Source: Agrypnia vestita (taxonomy: Eukaryota > Arthropoda > Insecta > Trichoptera > Phryganeidae). Taken from it: a stretch of DNA of 64,000 bases. How positions within the stretch are numbered: the first letter of the stretch is position 1; every line of letters starts with the position of its first letter. The position numbers were made by a program, and so were the translations under genes. The notes under the pieces were generated by a model. That model worked only from the letters and a program-made list of their open reading frames with translations, had not been told where the DNA came from and ran no database searches. The stretch covers positions 1 through 64,000 of the forward strand of contig JADDOH010004277.1 in NCBI GenBank assembly GCA_016648135.1, given 5' to 3'. This document shows, in pieces, positions 58,362 through 64,000 of this stretch.

Positions 58362-58653
58362 ATATCGAGGGTCCTCAGCCAAAAGGGCGTAAGTGATTAT
58401 TTCGAACTTTACGAAGGAGAGTAAAAGAAAGTTTAATCAATCTGATTGTATCAGTATTTCTTTAATTGTTAAACGATTTCCATATTCGTTTTGGAAATAC
58501 AAATGTGGAAATCGTTTAATATTGACAAAATGTTAAACGATTTCCATACAATAAAATAAATATTGGCAAAATTAGATTGACAAAACTTTATTTTGCTCTC
58601 CTGCAAAGACCGATATAATCACTTAAGCCCTTTTGGCTGAGGACCCTTGATAT
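58362..58653. mobile_element. MITE F3 with GGGTCCTCAGCC ends
   Basis: The left ATATCGAGGGTCCTCAGCCA, AAAGGGCGTAAGTGATTAT is inverted on the right as ATAATCACTTAAGCCCTTTT, GGCTGAGGACCCTTGATAT. The arms continue with changes for about 90 bp. A 15-bp word TAAACGATTTCCATA occurs three times inside in alternating orientation. About 292 bp. Confidence 0.75.
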
Positions 58654-58789
58654 GTGCAATTAATGTGAATATGTTTTTTGATGCTTCAAGGTAGTATAAT
58701 CCATCAACCCATTGTGTGTTTAAAATTATATAACACAATTTAAGGACGGCTGCGTTCTTTTCATTCGCGTTGCCTCTTGTGGTATGAAC

Positions 58790-59090
58790 GCACTTGTTCA
58801 TAATAGTCCGCCGATCCATTGGATAGATCCGGCAGACTCAGTGTAGTCCCCAAAGTACTCGTGCTCCAAAGACCTCGGGTCGTAGGCAGATGTCCTCTAG
58901 ACTGATGGTTCAACAAACCCGGGATAGTCGGATGGGTTCCAGGCAGATCCTTCGTGGGTCATTGGGCTCCCGTCCCTACCGATGTGGCTGCAGCTTCCTC
59001 TGGTGGGTACCCGAAGCTGTGCCAGAGTAAATCCGCTACGAGATACGCTATCGATAGCGAAGGCTCAGACTCAACATCACATTCAGGCTA
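58790..59090 (-). other. GC-rich block with coding-like minus-strand frames
   Basis: A 300-bp island of near-coding composition. The minus strand shows a run without a stop, SEPSLSIAYLVADLLWHSFG then YPPEEAAATSVGTGAQ, stop. In another frame it shows RSGFTLAQLRVPTRG and MTHEGSAWNPSDYPGFVEPS followed by RTSAYDPRSLEHEYFGDYTE. No single frame spans the block and I recognise no family. It is more likely a decayed piece of an unidentified retroelement than a host exon. Confidence 0.35.
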
Positions 59091-59536
59091 CGATGTATAA
59101 ATACAATGTCGAAACAAAGTAGAACATGTCAAAACATAATTTTTTCAGACACGGGAATACAACGAAAAATGTTCTTCTTAATATTCCTGTGTGGTGAAAA
59201 AACATTCCGAACGAACGTACTTCCATCACTGCGCATAATTTGGCTGAATTGCCATTTTTTTGACAAAACATAAGCAGTCTTTCATAAGTGAGTTGTAATG
59301 ATACGTGGCGCCATCTCTGAACCATCTTTCTCTTGTTTCTAAGGTATCTAGGAAACAAAAGTGACTTTATAGCGCCAACTTTGGATGTACTTTGGCTCTA
59401 GTTTTCTTTTATTTTCCCATTTTGCTGCAATATTATCGATGGATTTTGCTTTATGTTGTAGAGTTAGGGTTAAATTGTAGAGATCATTCATGATGAATAT
59501 TAAATTGGGTAAAAAATTTGTAATTATAATGTTTTA

Positions 59537-59600
59537 TTTTACTACTTAAGTATCGAGAGCAACAGAATCTCTCATCCATAGCTGGAATATTAAAATGACT
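59537..59600. mobile_element. Foldback element F1, half copy
   Basis: TTTTACTACTTAAGTATCGA, GAGCAACAGAATCTCTCATC and CATAGCTGGAATATTAAAAT match one arm of the 22511 element. The second arm is not present. Confidence 0.55.
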
Positions 59601-59642
59601 ACTTTTGAAGATAGAATTTGAAATACCAATAATTAATAGATC

Positions 59643-59690
59643 AGGATGATGATGGATGGATGGATGGATGATAGATGATAATTAATGAAC
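59643..59690. repeat. (GATG)n microsatellite
   Basis: GATGATGATGGATGGATGGA followed by TGGATGATAGATGATA. Confidence 0.85.
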
Positions 59691-60025
59691 TAGAATTACT
59701 GGTGTAAAGGTGGTTGTAACGGGAATATTTAGAGTACAGAAGAAGAGTAAGTGAATGTTTATTGTTAAATAAATTCATACCCGAGTTCAAATTCCTTTCA
59801 ATTACTAAGCTTTAAAAATGATTCATTTCACTACCTTTATGTGCAATATAGTTTATATTTATCACCCAATTTAATGATCATCGTATTTTTTTATTTAAAT
59901 CTGCAATCATAAATCAATATTATGATTATCTATTCAATAAATCTGAATCAATTTTATCTGAAAATATATTTTTTTTAAATCTCATTTTAAATATATTAGA
60001 CGCAATATGTATGTATGTGTGTATG

Positions 60026-60184
60026 CAGGGACAGTACAGTTGCCGGAGAACTGGAATTTTTTGGCGTAGTGGGGGAATGCGCAGAAGACAAAATTTGGGT
60101 CTCGTTGGTGGAATGGTACATGCGCAAACTTCCCCCCACTACGCCGAAAAATTTCAAGATGTTTGCCGGCTACTGTACCAGGAG
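60026..60184. mobile_element. Foldback element F4
   Basis: The left arm ACAGTACAGTTGCCGGAGAA, TTTTTTGGCGTAGTGGGGGA is inverted on the right as TCCCCCCACTACGCCGAAAA, GCCGGCTACTGTACCAGGAG. It is about 159 bp, so both strands give similar small frames that are not genes. Confidence 0.75.
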
Positions 60185-60359
60185 TATTCAAATTGAATAA
60201 ACAATGTGAGTAGTGACGCAAATCTAAACGGGAATGCAATTTGAAATCGTAAATAATAAAAATAATTTGTCTCTTCAAGGATGGCAGCGAAATTACAAAG
60301 AAAAAGCAAATTTCCTTTTTTAAATCATAAACAAACGTACCATAATTTCCCATGTAATA

Positions 60360-61920
60360 TTTTTAAATGGTCATTTAAGTAATTCTGTTGAATATAATTT
60401 CAAAAATTTATTAAAAGCCAAATATAAATAACTTGGAATTATAATTATTAATATTATATATAATTAATATAATAATAATAATAATAATAATAAATATAAA
60501 TATAATATTAATAATAATAATATATAACCATAAAAGCTCGCATCAAAAAATTACAAAAAAATTAATATTAAAATTTTGCATCTAAGTTATATTTGTACTT
60601 TAAATTTTAAATGCTTTCTGTCAAGCTATCTCTCTGTTTTCTGTACAAATCTACACAGTTTGAGTGATCTGATCGAAATTTCGCATACTTATTCTTTAGG
60701 ACCTAGCCGGTAACATAGGCGACATTTTCTCGTTCCTCTTTACCCCACCCTCATCCCCTGATATATTTACTCTATAAATCTGTATCGTTCGACACATCTG
60801 ACCCAAATTTTGTATATTTATTATTTAGGTCTTTGCGTAAAACAAAAGCGCCATTTTCCTTAAAATCCTTTACATTACTTCAACCTCCAAATATAAATGT
60901 AATGCACTCCAAATTAAATTTGATACTTTTAATTCTAAATTATAAAATGAAACCATCTTTAGTGCTCTAAATCTTCCATGTTCATTTTTATCTCAACGTT
61001 TTTCTTTAAAGATCTTGAACCATCTTCTTTTTTTGCAATAATAATTGGGTTTTTTTAAATATAAATGCCATGGCTTTTGAGAAATGTTGTGGAAACATGT
61101 AGGTGAATGATTGATTATTTTAATTTTAAATTTTTCTCTAAATCTTATAGAATTTTTTTTTATTTGGAATTCTAACAGTTTATTATTACAAAGAAATAGA
61201 ACATATGATAAATAAAAATATTGAGCCAATTATAAGAATTCGCTTGATAAACCGAAAATACTATTTATTGTACATATGAAAATAAGAAAACATATGTAGC
61301 AGATGCAATGAAATGATCAAAGGGATAAAGAGTTTAAAAAAAGAAACTGTATAAAAAGTATTATAAAACGTACTTAAAATTTTTAATACTGTAATTTATT
61401 TCCAGGGGGAGAAGGCGGAAATGGATTTCCAGAAAAGAAAGAGGGGAGTAAAGGGAAAAAGGGCTAAGGGATAAGAAATAAGATCTGTGTGATAGGAATG
61501 AGTGCAGTTTAAAGGAAGGCCATAAGGAGTTACGCATTATGTTTCATGTGTAATTTGATCTTAGTGGTTGTCGTATTGAAAATGTCGAGTTCACTGAAAA
61601 ATGTGTTAAAGTATGAAGCTCTGTAGACGAATGAGTTCTGTTTAGAGTTTGTGGGAGACTAAATCTTGTTGATGATGATATATTTTATTAGGTTGTGCTC
61701 CGAGAATAAAATACAATCGTACACATGAACAATCAATCATACAGAAGTGATTGCTTAGTTGCATTTAACGACTCTGAAGAAAATATAAATAGTCATTCCC
61801 CACCACTCTCCCGGACATTCCATCCACCTCCTGCCTGGATTTAATGGAAAATGCAAAATAATGCACTTTCCTCCCACAAAATTCACTTATGCTAAATCTG
61901 TTACTTAGGCAAAGTATAAA
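60360..61920. other. Unassigned AT-rich intron sequence
   Basis: Apart from the AAT microsatellite, only random-looking short frames are seen. A purine-rich stretch (GGGGGAGAAGGCGGAAATGG) is at 61405-61470. Confidence 0.45.
60455..60530. repeat. (AAT)n microsatellite
   Basis: Runs of AATAATAATAATAATAATAA with ATATAAAT interruptions. Confidence 0.85.
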
Positions 61921-61930
61921 AAAAAGGAAT

Positions 61931-62356
61931 CCATAAAAACCAAGTTTTTATTATATGTACTCCCTTTCTCATTTACTAGTTGAAACATTTTTTTTCGCTT
62001 AACCTACGCGTTGGGCTTCGGTCGGGCGACGCTACGAAAGAGAGTAATAAATAATTTCCAAAAATCCAAAATTATACTATAATTAGGTTTCGCGTCTAGC
62101 AAACACGTTGAAATATTTTCATACAACTTAATAAGTTGTATGAAAAAACCATTCAAAATTTGAAAAATCCAAAAATTTATAAAAAAATTTTAACGAAAAT
62201 TCGATAGATCTTCTTGATCGTCGCCACGAGTCTGCTTGCAAAGTTTCAGCTCAATTGGATCACGGGAAAGGGGTTTAAAATGGATCCAAAGTTTTTTCGT
62301 CAGACAAGAAGACAAGCAGATGCCACGAGTTAATATAATGGGAGTAATAAAATTAT
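61931..62356. mobile_element. MITE family M1, copy 3 with internal extra sequence
   Basis: Begins CCATAAAAACCAAGTTTTTA and ends GGGAGTAATAAAATTAT. It has the CGCCACGAGTCTGCTTGC core. It is about 110 bp longer than the 39307 copy because of extra sequence around 61985-62145, which includes a near-perfect 29-bp palindrome (62117-62145). Confidence 0.7.
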
Positions 62357-62530
62357 AGTTATGGCAGAGGACAATTTTGAATTTTGTGGGCCAACCTAAT
62401 ATTTTCTAATGAGACTGTAGAAACAAAAGAAATTATCCATAATCAAGGAGTTCCCAGCACTTTGAAGCTTTGAGTATATTGGAAATTACTAGAAAGGTCT
62501 ACAATAAATAGTGGATATATCACGTCAAGA

Positions 62531-62600
62531 TTCGCGAAACGTCTGGAAACCGTCCTGGAAAATGTAGTATAAAAGCGGGACAGTGCCATCGAAAAACAGT
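62531..62600 (+). promoter_or_regulatory. Heat-shock-promoter-like site 3 (best of three)
   Basis: TTCgcGAAacgTCtgGAA at 62531-62548 is a four-unit heat-shock element with one mismatch, and weaker GAA/TTC units lie at 62463-62500. TATAAAAG is at 62568-62575. ACAGT with its A at 62598 is exactly 30 nt past the start of TATA. This is the layout of insect Hsp70-type promoters (established). No Hsp coding sequence follows. A strong hairpin lies about 135 nt downstream. Confidence 0.48.
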
Positions 62601-62732
62601 TACAGTTCGGCGATCCCATAGAAACGGATACTAGCGAAAGCGGCATTATAGTAGAAATTATTATTGAACAGCGAAAATAGATTACGAGAATATCTACCGG
62701 GCGTTCGATAGTGAATAAGTGCGAATATTCTA

Positions 62733-62778
62733 GGACGAGTATAGTGTTCCACAGACGAGTGGAACTCTATACTCGTCC
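62733..62778. repeat. 46-nt hairpin
   Basis: GGACGAGTATAGTGTTCCAC pairs with GTGGAACTCTATACTCGTCC around the loop AGACGA: 20 positions with one T-T mismatch. The word TATAGTGTTCCACAGA occurs at 62740 and again in the same orientation at 62783. Confidence 0.8.
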
Positions 62779-63665
62779 ACACTATAGTGTTCCACAGATC
62801 GACTCAACATAATGTATACATTTAAGATAAAATTTTAAGTACGTCGATGTTCTTTTGCTGTTACAAAATTTTTATAAAAATTAATCTTTTTCATGACATT
62901 TAATGTCTGTTCCAGGCTTCGAACCGATTCCGGGGTTAATACAAAGCTTGGGGATTTTATCTTTTATAATTCTCATAGTATAACCTCTAATTCTTATTTT
63001 ACCTCTTGTCTTGACAACAAAGGGTTTTCTTTGAATTTTGTTTCTGTTCGTAAATATTCAAGAATCCATTAATTTTTCCTTCAGAATTATAATAGGCCTT
63101 AAAATACTGTAAGATAAAAATTGCTTGATTCCTATTAATTCAAAATACTAAGACAGTCTGATTGGGAATTATGACGGACCGAGTATTATTAAATAAGTTA
63201 ATAAACGATGATTGGCAGACGTGATTTACTTACTTTAATACAATTTAAAATATCTTCAAAGGGCGTTTGGCAACAGGTTTTTTTTCTATTATGAAAATGA
63301 GACGTCAAATTACCTAACAAATTCTCCGATTCCATCAAGAATTGTTGAACCATTTTTTTTCATTTTTACTTAACCTGATGTAAGGATAGGAATACCTTTT
63401 TATTTTTTATCCTTTATTTATATTAATATTAATTACCGAGCATTTCTTCATATATTTGCTATATTTATAATCCTCACGTTAAACTGAAATAAAGTATAAT
63501 GATGTTCTCAGATGTTCGGTGATTTCCTGGGATATTCTGCCGTGTATATCTGACCTCTCTGGCCGAAGTTTCGGACTCTGACATTTAATCCATGCAAAAT
63601 AATATAAATATCGTTATATTTATTTTTGAAGTGACTCGAATATTAAATAATGTATTAAGAAATTA

Positions 63666-63690
63666 GTATAAACAACTCTGTTGTTTATAC
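63666..63690. repeat. Perfect 11-bp inverted repeat
   Basis: GTATAAACAAC and GTTGTTTATAC separated by TCT. No T-run follows on either side long enough to call a terminator, and no gene ends here. Confidence 0.7.
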
Positions 63691-63856
63691 TCATTTTTTT
63701 AATTATTAAAAATGAATTTCCACAATGTTACAAGCAAAAAACTTGAACATTTAATGTTTTCAATATAATATAATTAATTCACATTTATATTACACGCTTA
63801 CCCACTTTTAGATGAGAATTTATTCTCGTGTTTAAAAGAGGGGGGCATTGTCATAT

Positions 63857-63989
63857 ATGTATATATATATATATTGTTAATGTAATCGTTAGTGTAAGAC
63901 ATTAGATTAAATAAGTAAGATATAGACAAAGAAATATTAGATTGAGTTACAAAAATAAAGACATTAAATTAGGTAAGTAAAATATAAAC
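63857..63989. repeat. AT microsatellite followed by a direct repeat
   Basis: A TATATGTATATATATATATAT run is followed by two related units starting GACATTAGATTAAATAAGTA (63898) and GACATTAAATTAGGTAAGTA (63959), each ending in a GATATAGAC/AATATAAAC block. The period is 61 bp. Confidence 0.65.
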
Positions 63990-64000
63990 AGTACAAGAAT

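Larger units (their letters stand above)
33439..64000 (-). other. rut: Upstream intron of the rut-like gene (partial)
   Basis: No other cyclase exon was recognised here, so this is read as the intron before exon A, at least 30.5 kb and open at the window edge. The exon expected upstream should encode FADIVGFT and end in phase 0. I looked for it by eye only, so a short exon could have been missed. Confidence 0.7.

Noticed and set aside
63666..63690. Rho-independent-type terminator
   Set aside because: This is a eukaryotic intron; the palindrome has no associated gene end.

Overview
The window looks like a piece of an insect (at least arthropod) nuclear genome. It is AT-rich, has only two convincing host exons in 64 kb, and is packed with old mobile-element relics typical of insects: mariner, Jockey-like and other non-LTR retrotransposons, a Penelope-like element, hAT-type and other MITEs, and tRNA-derived SINEs. 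The insect order cannot be fixed from the sequence alone.

Host gene. Both host exons lie on the minus strand and encode consecutive parts of the first catalytic (C1) domain of a membrane adenylyl cyclase. The residues match the Rutabaga (Ca2+/calmodulin-stimulated, type 1-like) group best. Exon A (33311-33438) carries the [13 protein letters not shown] metal-binding segment. Exon B (3041-3199) carries the [20 protein letters not shown] and [15 protein letters not shown] segments. They join in phase across one 30.1 kb intron. The rest of the window is therefore that intron, at least 30.5 kb of the preceding intron and 3.0 kb of the following one. Neither gene end is present.

Layout. 1-3 kb: repeats and a MITE. 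3.0-3.5 kb: exon B with a MITE about 30 nt upstream of its splice acceptor. 4.2-4.6 kb: reverse-transcriptase relic. 6.0-6.2 kb: cluster of heat-shock-element-like sites. 6.7 and 13.0-13.6 kb: Penelope-like relics. 8.3-11.2 kb: an unusually CpG-rich block ending in a TATA/heat-shock-like promoter candidate. 11.9-25.8 kb: SINEs, MITEs nested in SINEs, and a possible LTR with a tRNA-Trp primer site. 26.5-27.2 kb: another non-LTR relic. 28-39 kb: foldback and hAT-type MITEs around exon A. 41.0-45.1 kb: a decayed Jockey-like LINE interrupted by a mariner whose TA target duplication is intact. 45.5-48.7 kb: long-TIR elements, a LINE tail and a SINE. 49-58 kb: mostly unique AT-rich intron with one more promoter-like site. 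58.3-60.2 kb: foldback elements and an unassigned GC-rich block. 61.9-62.8 kb: a MITE, then the best heat-shock-promoter-like site with a strong hairpin.

No element seen here is intact. The most interesting leads are four heat-shock-element-like arrays, three with a TATA box and an initiator at the right spacing, inside the introns of one neuronal signalling gene. Also notable are the short 3' hairpins that recur with compensatory base changes in retroelement tails.
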